From contig NZ_PCOV01000007.1 in the NCBI RefSeq assembly GCF_002979435.1, forward strand, positions 124,001 through 188,000: a stretch of 64,000 nt of DNA. Direction: 5' to 3'. Under the pieces are notes generated by a model. That model worked only from the letters and a program-made list of their open reading frames with translations. It was not told the origin of the DNA and made no database searches. This document shows positions 16,030 through 24,649 of the stretch, piece by piece. Source of the DNA: Microbacterium sp. MYb66. GTDB lineage: Bacteria; Actinomycetota; Actinomycetes; Actinomycetales; Microbacteriaceae. The translations under genes and the position numbers were made by a program. Each line of letters begins with the position of its first letter. Within the stretch, counting starts at the first letter, position 1.

Positions 16030-17328
16030 ATGAAGACCACAGCACTCCGTTTCGGCGCCTTCGCCGCGGCGCTGACGATGGGCACCGTCGGCCTCGCCGC
16101 CTGCGCGCCGTCCGACGCCGGTTCCGGCGGCGACGAGAAAGTCACGCTGACCTTCGCCAACGCCGATCCGGCCGAGACCTGGGCCGTCGTGATCAAGGCG
16201 TTCGAGAAGTCGCACCCGAACATCACCGTCAAGCAGCTCAACATCCCGTATGCGCAGTACACCAGCACCATCAACCAGCGCATGACGAGCGGTGGCGGCG
16301 ACATCGACCTCATGGTCGTCGATGCCGGTGGTGCGGTGCTCGACTGGGCGAACCGCGGGTTCCTCGCCGACATCTCCGACCTCAAGGACGACGCCGTCGC
16401 CGCCGCCGTCAGCGAGGACATGGTCACCGCGCGGGAAGCCGACGGCAAGCTCTACGCGCTCGAGACCTGGACGACGTCGCAGTTCCTCTACTACAACCCC
16501 GACATCCTCGCTGCGGCCGGCGTCGAGCTGCCCAGCGACGATCCCGAGCAGCCGTGGACGTACGAGGAACTCACCGCCGCCGCGCAGAAGATCAAGGATG
16601 CCGGAGCCGCTGAGTATCCGTTCCTCTTCGACCAGTGGGACTCGTACTACCAGCTGCAGATGGTGGGCGCCTCGGCAGGTGGCGGTGACGGCATCGATGC
16701 CGACGGTGATGTCGACTTCTCCAACGACGGATGGCAGAAGGCGCTGACCTGGTACCACGACCTGTTCGAGGACGGCCTGTCTCCCCGCGGCATCACGAAC
16801 GACAAGAACGGCGCTCTATTCCAGACCGGCAAAGCCGGGTTCATCATCTCCGGCCCATGGGGAGTGAGCGTCGCGGAGGCCGGTGACATCGCCTACGGTG
16901 TCGCCCCCGCCCCCTACTTCGAGGGCGGCGAGGCCGCGACCTCCACCGACTCCTGGTCCGTGGCGATCTCGGCGAAGTCCGCCAAGGAAGAGGCAGCGAG
17001 GGAGTTCCTCGAGTACCTCACGATCGATCCGAAGGGCAATGCCGAATCGGCCGAGGTCGCCGGCATCGCGCCGACGAACAAGGAAGCGTACGCCGCCTAC
17101 GCCGAGAGCATGAGCGCGGTCGGCGGAGACGCGACCGCGAACTTCGGGGCGATCATGCAGTATCAGCTCGAGAACAACGCCGTGCACCGTCCCGGAGTCG
17201 TCGGTTACAGCGTCTTCGAGCCGGGGGCGAACCAGATGTTCTCCGACATCCGCAACGGATCCGATCCCGCAGAGCGGGCGGCTCAGGCGGACAAAGACAT
17301 CGAAGCGCAGATCGCCCGCCTCAAGTGA
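16030..17328 (+). CDS. ABC transporter substrate-binding lipoprotein (family 1 sugar/nucleoside)
   Basis: 432 residues. A lipoprotein signal peptide ends at LAAC with Cys25, so the protein is anchored to the outer face of the membrane. The mature part is a typical cluster-D extracellular solute-binding protein: LTFANADPAETWAVVIKAFEKSHPNITV at the N terminus, GKLYALETWTTSQFLYYN, and FQTGKAGFIISGPWG. ATG 16030 has a GAGGAG box. It is followed by two permease genes; position in the operon suggests a nucleoside or ribosyl substrate. Confidence 0.9.
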   Translation: MKTTALRFGAFAAALTMGTVGLAACAPSDAGSGGDEKVTLTFANADPAETWAVVIKAFEKSHPNITVKQLNIPYAQYTSTINQRMTSGGGDIDLMVVDAGGAVLDWANRGFLADISDLKDDAVAAAVSEDMVTAREADGKLYALETWTTSQFLYYNPDILAAAGVELPSDDPEQPWTYEELTAAAQKIKDAGAAEYPFLFDQWDSYYQLQMVGASAGGGDGIDADGDVDFSNDGWQKALTWYHDLFEDGLSPRGITNDKNGALFQTGKAGFIISGPWGVSVAEAGDIAYGVAPAPYFEGGEAATSTDSWSVAISAKSAKEEAAREFLEYLTIDPKGNAESAEVAGIAPTNKEAYAAYAESMSAVGGDATANFGAIMQYQLENNAVHRPGVVGYSVFEPGANQMFSDIRNGSDPAERAAQADKDIEAQIARLK

Positions 17329-17371
17329 CCCGCCCCGACGTGGCATGACCCGCCACAGACCGTGAAGTGAC

Positions 17372-18325
17372 ATGACAAAGACCCGTGCAGACCGTTCCGC
17401 AGCGATCGGGGCCCCGGCCCCGGTCGCTGCGGGCGGCGACCTCCGTCCGCTCCGCCGCCGCAAAGCCCGGCGCATCACCCTCATCGCGTTGGCCATGCTC
17501 GCGCCGGCGCTCGTCACGCTCGTGATGATGCGCGTGGTGCCGTTGGTCAGCGCGGTTGGACTCAGCTTCCAGCACGTGTCCCTGGCCACCGGTGAGACCA
17601 CTTTCGACGGGCTCGCGAACTACATCTACCTGTTCGGCGATCCCAACTTCCACTCCGTGCTCGTGGTGACGCTCGTCTTCAACCTCGTGCTCAACCCGGT
17701 GATCGTGATCGTCTCGACCGCACTGGCGCTGCTGCTCGTGCAGAACATCCCGCTGGTGGGATTGTGGCGTTCGATGATCTTCGTCCCGGCCGCCGTGCCC
17801 GGAGCCGTCGTCGCGCTGATCTGGAGCACCGCGCTCCAGCCGGACGGTCTGGTCAACGGTCTGCTGGAAGCGGTCGGCCTCCCCGCCCAGCCGTTCCTGA
17901 CCTCGGCCAACCAGGCGGCGTTCTCGATCGGCATCATGGTGACCTGGGGTGCGCTCGGCTACTGGATGATCTTCATCATCGCGGGTCTCAAGGACATCCC
18001 CGGATCCCTCTATGAAGCAGCCGCGCTCGACGGTGCCGGCTGGTGGCGGCGGCTCTTCGCCATCACCCTCCCGCTGCTCAAGCGGCCGATGGCATTCGTC
18101 CTGATCGCCTGCACGGTCGGGTCGTTCCTGCTCTTCGCGCCCGTGCAGATCCTCACGAAGGGCGGGCCGAACGGCTCGACGAACCTGATCATGTACGACA
18201 TCTACAACCGTGCCTACCTGCTCGGCGACATGGGAGTGGGGCAGGCGGAGGTGGTCGTTCTCATGCTGATCCTCTCGGTCATCGTGCTGGTCCAGTTCCG
18301 GCTCCTGAAGGAGGACCGCTCATGA
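17372..18325 (+). CDS. ABC transporter permease (MalF/UgpA type)
   Basis: 317 residues with about six membrane helices after a cytoplasmic Arg-rich N terminus. The EAA loop that contacts the ATPase is EAAALDGAGWWRRLFAITLPLL (near residue 210). The usual TKGGPNGSTN loop follows. It pairs with the next gene, whose ATG overlaps its stop. No ATPase gene is present in the operon, so a shared MsiK-type ATPase encoded elsewhere is expected. Confidence 0.92.
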   Translation: MTKTRADRSAAIGAPAPVAAGGDLRPLRRRKARRITLIALAMLAPALVTLVMMRVVPLVSAVGLSFQHVSLATGETTFDGLANYIYLFGDPNFHSVLVVTLVFNLVLNPVIVIVSTALALLLVQNIPLVGLWRSMIFVPAAVPGAVVALIWSTALQPDGLVNGLLEAVGLPAQPFLTSANQAAFSIGIMVTWGALGYWMIFIIAGLKDIPGSLYEAAALDGAGWWRRLFAITLPLLKRPMAFVLIACTVGSFLLFAPVQILTKGGPNGSTNLIMYDIYNRAYLLGDMGVGQAEVVVLMLILSVIVLVQFRLLKEDRS

Positions 18326-19158
18326 GGCGTCGGCGCGGAGCCACCATCCTGCTCACCACGGCAGCGGCGCTGGTCGCCGTCTCGGTCTTCCTCCCGTTGT
18401 GGTGGGTGTTCGCCTCGTCGATGCGACCGGGCAACAGCTACGTCGAGAACATGGCCCCGCTGTCGTGGCTGGCCTTCATCCCGATCGGCGGTGACTTCAC
18501 GAACTACTCGGCGCTCGGATCCGGCGCGTTCCTGCTGGGTCTGTTCAACAGCTTCCTCGTGGCCGCGTTGACGATCCTCGTCGGTCTCGCGATCGCCATC
18601 CCCGCCGCGTACGCTCTCGCCACCATGGAGTTCCGCGGACGGGGGATCATCTTCAGCTTCATCATCGTGGTCGCGATGATCCCGTTCGATGCCATCGCGA
18701 TCCCGCTGTCGTCGCTGTTCCAGGGCTGGGGTCTCAGCGACTCGTATGCGGGTCTGGTGCTGCCGGCGCTGGCGAACGGCTTCGCGATCTTCGTGCTGCG
18801 GCAGTTCTTCATGGGGGTGCCCGGCGAGCTCATCGACGCGGCCGAGGTCGACGGACTCGGCCGGTTCGGCACCCTGTGGCGGATCGTGCTGCCACTGTCG
18901 AAGCCCGCTCTGATCGGCGCGGGAATGATGCTGTTCCTCTCGCAATGGCAGGCGTACCTGTGGCCGCTGCTGATCGGCACCTCGCCCGAGCGTCAGCTCG
19001 CACCGATCGTGCTCGCGAACCTCAGCACCGCCTTCACGGTCGATCTGGGGCAGATCCTCGCCGGGTCGTTCGTGCTGAGCGTCATCCCGATGGTGCTGCT
19101 GCTGTTCTTCCAGAAGCAGTACACCGAGTCGCTCTCGACCACGGGGCTGAAGGGATGA
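18322..19158 (+). CDS. ABC transporter permease (MalG/UgpE type)
   Basis: 278 residues starting at ATG 18322 (ATGA overlap with the first permease). Its EAA-type loop is DAAEVDGLGRFGTLWRIVLPLSKPAL, followed by FLSQWQAYLWPLLI. It ends with ESLSTTGLKG, the usual C terminus of this subfamily. It forms the heterodimeric membrane channel with the preceding permease and is ATGA-coupled to the kinase gene. Confidence 0.92.
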   Translation: MRRRRGATILLTTAAALVAVSVFLPLWWVFASSMRPGNSYVENMAPLSWLAFIPIGGDFTNYSALGSGAFLLGLFNSFLVAALTILVGLAIAIPAAYALATMEFRGRGIIFSFIIVVAMIPFDAIAIPLSSLFQGWGLSDSYAGLVLPALANGFAIFVLRQFFMGVPGELIDAAEVDGLGRFGTLWRIVLPLSKPALIGAGMMLFLSQWQAYLWPLLIGTSPERQLAPIVLANLSTAFTVDLGQILAGSFVLSVIPMVLLLFFQKQYTESLSTTGLKG

Positions 19159-20066
19159 CGGGAAGGATCGTCGTCGTCGGCTCGCTCAATCTCGACAGCA
19201 CCCTGCGCGTCGATCGGCTGCCCGCGCCGGGGGAGACCGTGCATTCCGCGCCCGCTCTGTGCTCGCCCGGAGGAAAGGGGGCGAACCAGGCCGTCGCCGC
19301 CGCGCTCCTCGGTGCGCGCGTGGCACTCGTCGGAGCCGTGGGAGACGATGCCGCCGGCCGGATGCTCACCGCCGCCGCCCGCGAGGCGGGAGTCGACGTC
19401 TCCACCGTGCGTCTGGTGCCGGGGGCGACCGGTCAGGCGACCATCGTGGTCGACCGCTCCGCCGAGAACATGATCGTCGTGGACGGCGGCGCCAACGCGT
19501 CGGTCGACCCGCAGCACGTGCGCGACGACCTTGCGGACGCCGACGTGGTGGTGACGGGGAACGAGCTGACGGATGCGGTCGCGGTCGCCGCGGCCGAGCA
19601 CGCCGCTGCTGCGGGAGCGATCGTCGTGCACAATCCCTCGCCGTATCGTCCGCTGCCCGTTGGGATGCCCCATCCGCAGGTGCTGGTCGTCAACGAACAC
19701 GAGTTCGCACTGCTGGGCGGAGTGCTCGACGACGCCTCCGACGGCGCGGCGATCACGCCGGAGGTCCCTCCCGAACTCCAGGCGACGGCGGTGGTCGTGA
19801 CGCGAGGAGCGCGAGGCGCCGTGGTGGTCGAGCGCCGTACGGTGACGTCGGTGGCCGCGGTCTCCGTCGCGGCGGTGGACACCAGCGGTTGCGGCGACGC
19901 GTTCCTCGGGGCGCTGGTCGAGAGGCTCGCCGCGGGTCGCACGCTCACCGAGGCGGCGGAGCATGCGGTCCGGGTCGGGGCGTTCGCCGCGACCCGCGAG
20001 GGCACCCAGTCGTCGTATCCCACCGCGGAGGAGCTGCGCGCATGGATCGGGACGCAGGCGGGGTGA
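19155..20066 (+). CDS. PfkB family carbohydrate kinase, ribokinase-like
   Basis: 303 residues. The substrate-binding motif GGKGANQAVAAALLG (about residue 38) and the anion-hole/catalytic motif DTSGCGDAFLGAL (about residues 241-253, catalytic Asp in GCGD where GAGD is usual) identify PfkB kinases; VVGSLNLDSTLRVDRLPAPGET is typical of ribokinases. It should phosphorylate ribose released by the nucleoside hydrolase. It is the last gene of the operon and converges, with only 6 bp between, on the LacI regulator. Confidence 0.88.
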   Translation: MTGRIVVVGSLNLDSTLRVDRLPAPGETVHSAPALCSPGGKGANQAVAAALLGARVALVGAVGDDAAGRMLTAAAREAGVDVSTVRLVPGATGQATIVVDRSAENMIVVDGGANASVDPQHVRDDLADADVVVTGNELTDAVAVAAAEHAAAAGAIVVHNPSPYRPLPVGMPHPQVLVVNEHEFALLGGVLDDASDGAAITPEVPPELQATAVVVTRGARGAVVVERRTVTSVAAVSVAAVDTSGCGDAFLGALVERLAAGRTLTEAAEHAVRVGAFAATREGTQSSYPTAEELRAWIGTQAG

Positions 20067-20072
20067 CGCGGG

Positions 20073-21104
20073 CTACCGACTCTCGGCGTCGGTGCTCTCG
20101 CAGCCGCACGAGTCCCGCACGACGAGCTCGACCGGGATCGTCAGCGGCGAGTGCTCCAGCCCCTTCTCCAGCACGGCGCTGAGGGCGGCCTCGGCGATGC
20201 GGTGGATCGGCTGCTCGATCGCCGTCAGCGGCGGGTCGCTGAAGAGGGCGTCCTCGGTGCCGTCGAAGGAGACCACGGCGAGATCTCGGGGCACCTCCAC
20301 TCCGCGCCGTCGGGCCGCGGCCAGAAGCCCGAGCGCCTGCACGTCGGAGGTCACGAACACGGCGTCCGGCCGCTGCGCGCGCGAGAGCAGATCCTGACCC
20401 GCCTCGAAGCCGCCCGCGCGCGAGAACTCGCTTCGTGCGATCAGGTCGTCGCCGGTCGGGAGCCCGGCGGTCTCGAGCTCCTGCCGCCAGCCCTGCTCAC
20501 GCTCGGAGACGCCGGGCGCACCGACGGGACCGCTGAGCAGGGCGATGCGCGTGCGCCCGTGACCGATCAGATGCGAGACGGCCTGCGCCGCACCGCCCCG
20601 GTCGTCGACGATGACGGACAGCTGGCCGGGGCGTGAGCGCTGGTCGAGGAACACGGTCGGTGTCGTGCCCGTCTCGGCGACGGATGCCGGATCGAGGCTC
20701 ACGATCACGAGGCCGTCGATCTGGTGGCTGACGAGGGACTCGACCTGGGCGCGCTCGCGGTCGATGTCGTTGTCGGCGTCGCCGAGCAGGAGTGCGTAGC
20801 CGGCGGTGAAAGCCTGTACCGACAACTCCCGGGCGAGAGCGCCGAAGTACGTGTTGCTCACATCGGGCACCACGAGTCCGACCGCCTGTGCGCTGCGCAT
20901 GCGCAGGGCTCGGGCGACGGCGTTCGGTCGGTAGTCGAGCTCCTCCATGGCCGCGAGCACCCGCGTCCTCGTCGATGCCGCGACCGGGCGCGGTCCGTTG
21001 TTGACGACGTAGCTCACGACCGCCGTGCTGACTTCGGCGAGGCGGGCGACATCCGTGCGGGTCGCCGCCCTCTTGGGCTGCTCTTGCGCATCCTGCTTCG
21101 GCAC
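20073..21104 (-). CDS. LacI family transcriptional regulator of the nucleoside genes
   Basis: 343 residues from GTG 21104, which has a GGAGAGGAAG box; a TTG at 21140 in the same frame lacks one. The N-terminal LacI headpiece is slightly displaced: TRTDVARLAEVSTAVVSYVVNN, then RPNAVARALRMRSAQAVGLVVPDVSNTYF. It ends with SCGCES. The periplasmic-binding-protein-like core should bind the inducer, probably a nucleoside or ribose derivative. It lies between two transcription units that both carry the operator TCTAYTCGNGTAGA, one of them overlapping its own upstream region, so it is the obvious repressor of both. Confidence 0.88.
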   Translation of the reverse strand: MPKQDAQEQPKRAATRTDVARLAEVSTAVVSYVVNNGPRPVAASTRTRVLAAMEELDYRPNAVARALRMRSAQAVGLVVPDVSNTYFGALARELSVQAFTAGYALLLGDADNDIDRERAQVESLVSHQIDGLVIVSLDPASVAETGTTPTVFLDQRSRPGQLSVIVDDRGGAAQAVSHLIGHGRTRIALLSGPVGAPGVSEREQGWRQELETAGLPTGDDLIARSEFSRAGGFEAGQDLLSRAQRPDAVFVTSDVQALGLLAAARRRGVEVPRDLAVVSFDGTEDALFSDPPLTAIEQPIHRIAEAALSAVLEKGLEHSPLTIPVELVVRDSCGCESTDAESR

Positions 21105-21147
21105 GGGGTGCTTCCTCTCCGGGTGGACTGCCCGAGTCAAGTATGTC

Positions 21148-21176
21148 TTCGTTCTGCGAGTCTATTCGAGTAGATT
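21148..21176 (+). promoter_or_regulatory. Promoter and LacI-type operator for the second nucleoside unit
   Basis: TCTATTCGAGTAGA (21161-21174) matches the operator at 15091-15104 in 12 of 14 positions. It overlaps the -10 TAGATT (21171-21176), with a possible -35 TTCGTT (21148-21153) and 17-bp spacer. The -10 ends 6 nt before the ATG at 21183. Confidence 0.7.
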
Positions 21177-21182
21177 AACGCC

Positions 21183-22316
21183 ATGCCCACCCCTGTCGTC
21201 GTCGTGACCGACCTCTACCTGCCCCCGGAGGACCCGGGTGACAACTTCGATCTGTTGTTCCCCTTCGCCTCGGAACGGGTCGACCTGCGCGCCGTGATAC
21301 TCGACGTCTCCATCGAGAAGCGCGAGTCCGTGCGCGAAGGGGTGATCGGCTATCCGGGTCCCCGAGACCCCGGCGTGGTCCCGGTTGCGCAGCTCAACGC
21401 GCTCTTCGGGACGCGCGTGCCGTGGGGGATCTCGCCGTTCGCCCGCATGCGCTGCCTCGATGACGAGATGCGCGATGTGCCGGGGTTCCAGCAGCAGGGG
21501 CCGGAGCTGCTCCTCGAAGTGCTGCGGACGTCGAGCGAACCCGTGCACATCATGTCGTTCGGGTCGGCGCGACCGATCGCCGTGGCTTTCAACCGCGACC
21601 CGGAGCTGATGCGGGAGAAGGTCGCGGCGGTGCACCTGTCAGCCGGGTCGACGACTCTCGACTACCTCGAATGGAACATCTACCTCGATCCGATCGCCGC
21701 CCGCCGGGTGGTCGACTCCGGGCTCCCTCTCGCGCTGTATCCGTGCGCTTCGGATGTCGACTGCTACACGCTCGACGCCCACAACACGGTGTGGTGGCTC
21801 GAGGATCTCGCCTGGATCGAGCAGATGCATCCCGCCCTCCGCCGCTATCTCCTGTACGGGCTCGGCGGCGAGACGCGGATCGACTTCCTCCGCGCCCTCG
21901 ATGAGGATCCCTCGCCCGCGGTGGCACGCCGGGTGTACGAGCGTCGGCACGCGGTATGGGAGACCGCCGCCTGGATGATCGTCTCCGGATCCGCGCTGGT
22001 GCGTCGCGCCGACGGCACGCACCGGATCATCGACGCCGCAGACGTCGTCGCCGACGACGAGGTGATCGCGAACGAGCTCGTCCCCGCGCGAGCGCGCACG
22101 CACGAGACCGGGCTGTACACGTTCGAGACCGACGTGGTCGCCGACGACGGGGTGCGCGTCTTCCGGCGAGACGATCCCGAGCAGTACGAGCGCGCTCTCC
22201 AGGAGGCGCTGCCGGCGTTGTACTGCGGATTCGTCCCGCCCGGGTGGCAGGGGTCGACCACGGGAACCCTGCGCGACCCGCAGCCCCGCACCTACGCGGG
22301 GCCGTTGAACCACTGA
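21183..22316 (+). CDS. Divergent nucleoside hydrolase-like protein
   Basis: 377 residues. The N terminus VVVVTDLYLPPEDPGDNFDLL keeps part of the nucleoside-hydrolase metal motif (D...DPGDNxD), but with an insertion and without the usual DTDPGxDD spacing. Later HIMSFGSARPIAVAFNRD and KVAAVHLSAGS resemble the GPLTNIA and MGG segments of that family, and the length exceeds the usual ~310 residues. There is no signal peptide. The promoter carries the same operator as the nucleoside operon, so a related substrate is likely. A C-terminal region with several WW and Asp-rich segments is unfamiliar to me. Function is tentative. Confidence 0.6.
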   Translation: MPTPVVVVTDLYLPPEDPGDNFDLLFPFASERVDLRAVILDVSIEKRESVREGVIGYPGPRDPGVVPVAQLNALFGTRVPWGISPFARMRCLDDEMRDVPGFQQQGPELLLEVLRTSSEPVHIMSFGSARPIAVAFNRDPELMREKVAAVHLSAGSTTLDYLEWNIYLDPIAARRVVDSGLPLALYPCASDVDCYTLDAHNTVWWLEDLAWIEQMHPALRRYLLYGLGGETRIDFLRALDEDPSPAVARRVYERRHAVWETAAWMIVSGSALVRRADGTHRIIDAADVVADDEVIANELVPARARTHETGLYTFETDVVADDGVRVFRRDDPEQYERALQEALPALYCGFVPPGWQGSTTGTLRDPQPRTYAGPLNH

Positions 22317-22345
22317 TCGGGCGCTGTGCCCGGAGGAGAGGAGCG

Positions 22346-23467
22346 ATGATGCTCGGACGGAAGAGACGATGGACGATGGCGGGGGCGGGAGCAGCGGCGG
22401 CCGTCGTGGTGGCGGCGCTCGCGGTGCAGACGCAGGCTGCAGCCGACGTGCCCGGCGGTATCGACTGGGATCCCGGCACGGTCGAATCGGTGTACGCGCC
22501 GGCCGACGGGTACTACGCGTACGCGCCGTCGGTGGTGCGCGACGGTGACACCGAATGGATCTGGACCTGCCACAACGACGAGTTCCGTGTGATCGAGGAT
22601 CACATCTACCTGACCAAGCGCGTGGCGGGATCGGTCGTCAGCACGGCCTCCGTGCTCCAGGCGTCGCCGGCCCCGGCCTGGGACAGCTTCCACACGTGCG
22701 ACCCGAGCGTGGTGAAGGGCCGATTCGACTACGCCGGTACGCGCTACCGGTACGCGATGTTCTACCTCGGGAATGACGTCGACGCCAGCGCGCACAACCA
22801 GATCGGCGTCGCATTCGCGGTGACGCCGGACGGGCCCTGGGTCAAGTATCCCGATCCCGTGATCACCACCCCCGACGGCACGAGCTGGGGTGTGGGGCAG
22901 CCGACGGCAGTCTCGCTGTCCGCCGAATCCGGCCGAATCCTGCTGGGCTACACGCGGGGAGACACCTCGACGCGCGCCTACGTCACCACGATCGATCTGT
23001 CGAAGCCGGATCGGATGCGCGTCGCGCCGGAGCGCCAGATCTCCATCGCCGGGCTGACCGGCGCCGACGGCGACCCGGACTATCTCAACGGCTTCGACAT
23101 GGCCCTCGACGCCGCGCGGAAGGAGATCGTCGTCGTGCGCGAGCAGCACCCGTACCCGAACGACAACCCCTGGTGGATCGGCCCCTCGGTGCAGGTGGAT
23201 CGGATGCCGCTCAAAGACTTCTTGCGCGGAGCGGGCACGTGGACGCCGTCCGGCGACATCGACGAGGAGCTGACCGGATTCGACCGGGTGCACAACGCGG
23301 GGCTGGTGCGCACGTGGACCGGGACTCTGGCATCGCCGGACGCGCCGGAGGTCGTGTTCACGAGCTCGTGCTCGAGCCTGCCGACCGTGGATGACCAGGA
23401 CTGGAGCCAGGCCACCTGCGACTCGCTCTATTCCTACGACCTCTGGTCGATCACCGGAGAGCGCTGA
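22346..23467 (+). CDS. Secreted beta-propeller protein (GH43-like fold), function unknown
   Basis: 373 residues from ATG 22346 (GGAGGAGAGGAG box; ATG 22349 is also possible). The N terminus is a Sec signal peptide with an Ala-rich hydrophobic core and probable cleavage after QTQAAA. The mature part has blade-like repeats: YAPSVVRDGDTEWIWTCHND, FHTCDPSVVKGRFDYAGTRYRYAMFYLG and GVAFAVTPDGPWVKYPDPV resemble five-bladed glycosidases of the GH43/32/68 fold. It follows the nucleoside-hydrolase-like gene by 29 bp. It may act on an extracellular glycan or on nucleoside-bearing polymers. Catalytic residues cannot be assigned. Confidence 0.6.
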   Translation: MMLGRKRRWTMAGAGAAAAVVVAALAVQTQAAADVPGGIDWDPGTVESVYAPADGYYAYAPSVVRDGDTEWIWTCHNDEFRVIEDHIYLTKRVAGSVVSTASVLQASPAPAWDSFHTCDPSVVKGRFDYAGTRYRYAMFYLGNDVDASAHNQIGVAFAVTPDGPWVKYPDPVITTPDGTSWGVGQPTAVSLSAESGRILLGYTRGDTSTRAYVTTIDLSKPDRMRVAPERQISIAGLTGADGDPDYLNGFDMALDAARKEIVVVREQHPYPNDNPWWIGPSVQVDRMPLKDFLRGAGTWTPSGDIDEELTGFDRVHNAGLVRTWTGTLASPDAPEVVFTSSCSSLPTVDDQDWSQATCDSLYSYDLWSITGER

Positions 23468-23475
23468 TCTCGCGA

Positions 23476-23526
23476 AGCATCCCCTGTACCTCCTTGCCGC
23501 CGACGGGAGGGAGTGCAGGGGATGCT
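23476..23526. terminator. Hairpin between convergent genes (bidirectional terminator)
   Basis: AGCATCCCCTGTAC (23476-23489) pairs with GTGCAGGGGATGCT (23513-23526), a 14-bp stem with one G-U pair, placed exactly between the ends of the secreted propeller gene (+) and the Lrp gene (-). The loop contains a further short C/G-rich complement. Confidence 0.65.
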
Positions 23527-23530
23527 GCGC

Positions 23531-24427
23531 TCAGTCCGTGCGCAGCGGCCGGAGCGTGCGGGCGTAGTCCTCCTTGAGCACCGCGAGGTGCAGCCAGGCT
23601 TCGATGCGCGTCACTCCGGGCAGCGCGCGCAGTCGCTCGAGGCTGGCGTACAGCGCGCCGGCCGAGGGCTCGACCAGCGTGGCCACGGCATCGAACCGAC
23701 CGAGCGTGCGCGCGGCGAAGTCCACCCCGCGCCCACGCCGCAGCTCGTCGATCACGGCCTCGTCGTCGTCGCCGAGGGTCATGCCGACCCCCATCGACAG
23801 CTGCCGGTGCGCGAGGCCACGCGCCTCGACCGCGCTGATCTTGATGACCCCGGCGTCGATCAGCCGCTGCACCCTGGTGGCGACGGCGGAGGGGGACAGG
23901 CGCACCTCCTCGCCCAGCGCACGGAAGCTCTCGCGGCCATCGGCCTGGAGGCGCTCGATCAGCGCCTCGTCGATCGTGTCGAGGGTGACGCCGCCGTGAT
24001 ACTCCGAGACGAAGAATCCCTTGATCACGGTGGAGTAGATGATCGTGCTGATGTCGAGCACGCCGTCGATCGCGCGGATCAGGGCGAGCAGGTCGTGCAG
24101 TTCCGACATCGAACCGACGCGCACCTCGGTGACCACGTCGTGCGCGCCGCCGACCGCCGACACCAGCACGGTCTCGCTCATGTCGCGAAGGTGCTCGGCG
24201 ACGAGCTCGACGGTGCCGTCGGTGCGGATCGAGACGTGGGCGAGCACGTGCTGCCCGAGGAACACGGGGTCGACCGCAGCGACGACCCGCACCGTGCGGT
24301 CGGCGAGCATGGTGCGCAGTCGGGCGGCGACAGCGGCCCGCGACTGCCCGAGTCGCTGGGCGAGGGAGAGGATGCTGGCGCGCCCGTCCTCCTGCAGCGC
24401 GCGGATCAGCTCAGCGTCGAAATCCAT
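23531..24427 (-). CDS. Lrp/AsnC family regulator with two HTH domains
   Basis: 298 residues from ATG 24427 (GGCGGA box; ATG 24439 is an alternative). Two AsnC-type HTH units are visible, FDAELIRALQEDGRASILSLAQRLGQSRAAVAARL (residues ~3-38) and TIDEALIERLQADGRESFRALGEEVRLSPSAVATRV (~150-185), each followed by a ligand-binding RAM-like stretch. Such double-length Lrp proteins are typical of Actinobacteria. It is divergent from the transporter/amidohydrolase/ThDP/ureohydrolase operon and is its likely regulator, responding to an amino acid or derivative such as arginine (inference). Confidence 0.88.
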   Translation of the reverse strand: MDFDAELIRALQEDGRASILSLAQRLGQSRAAVAARLRTMLADRTVRVVAAVDPVFLGQHVLAHVSIRTDGTVELVAEHLRDMSETVLVSAVGGAHDVVTEVRVGSMSELHDLLALIRAIDGVLDISTIIYSTVIKGFFVSEYHGGVTLDTIDEALIERLQADGRESFRALGEEVRLSPSAVATRVQRLIDAGVIKISAVEARGLAHRQLSMGVGMTLGDDDEAVIDELRRGRGVDFAARTLGRFDAVATLVEPSAGALYASLERLRALPGVTRIEAWLHLAVLKEDYARTLRPLRTD

Positions 24428-24578
24428 GGTTCCGCCCATTTCCTCAGTTTCCCGCGATCGCACGCTTCGGCGCGCGCATGTTCAGTGTAAGCGGGCTGTT
24501 CGCCGCCGGGAAGGCACGCAATGCACGCTCGCGCGATCAGATGTCCAGTGAATCCTCGTTCTCGCTGGAGTTCTGCCC

Positions 24579-24607
24579 TTGCTGACGGCCCCGCACGTCC
24601 GTAGCAT
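24579..24607 (+). promoter_or_regulatory. Promoter of the transporter-amidohydrolase-ThDP-ureohydrolase operon
   Basis: -35 TTGCTG (24579-24584), 17-bp spacer, -10 TAGCAT (24602-24607). A leader of ~35 nt with an AAAGGAG box precedes the ATG at 24650. The upstream region to the Lrp gene (24428-24578) shows no clear palindrome that I could assign to the regulator. Confidence 0.55.
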
Positions 24608-24649
24608 CCTTCGCTATCCGACATCTTCCGCAAAGGAGCGGGCACCCCC

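Noticed and set aside
13563..16448. Very long - strand reading frame across the UMF1 and nucleoside genes
   Set aside because: It is the open shadow frame usual in GC-rich DNA, Arg/Asp/Pro-rich, without family motifs, and is opposite well supported genes.
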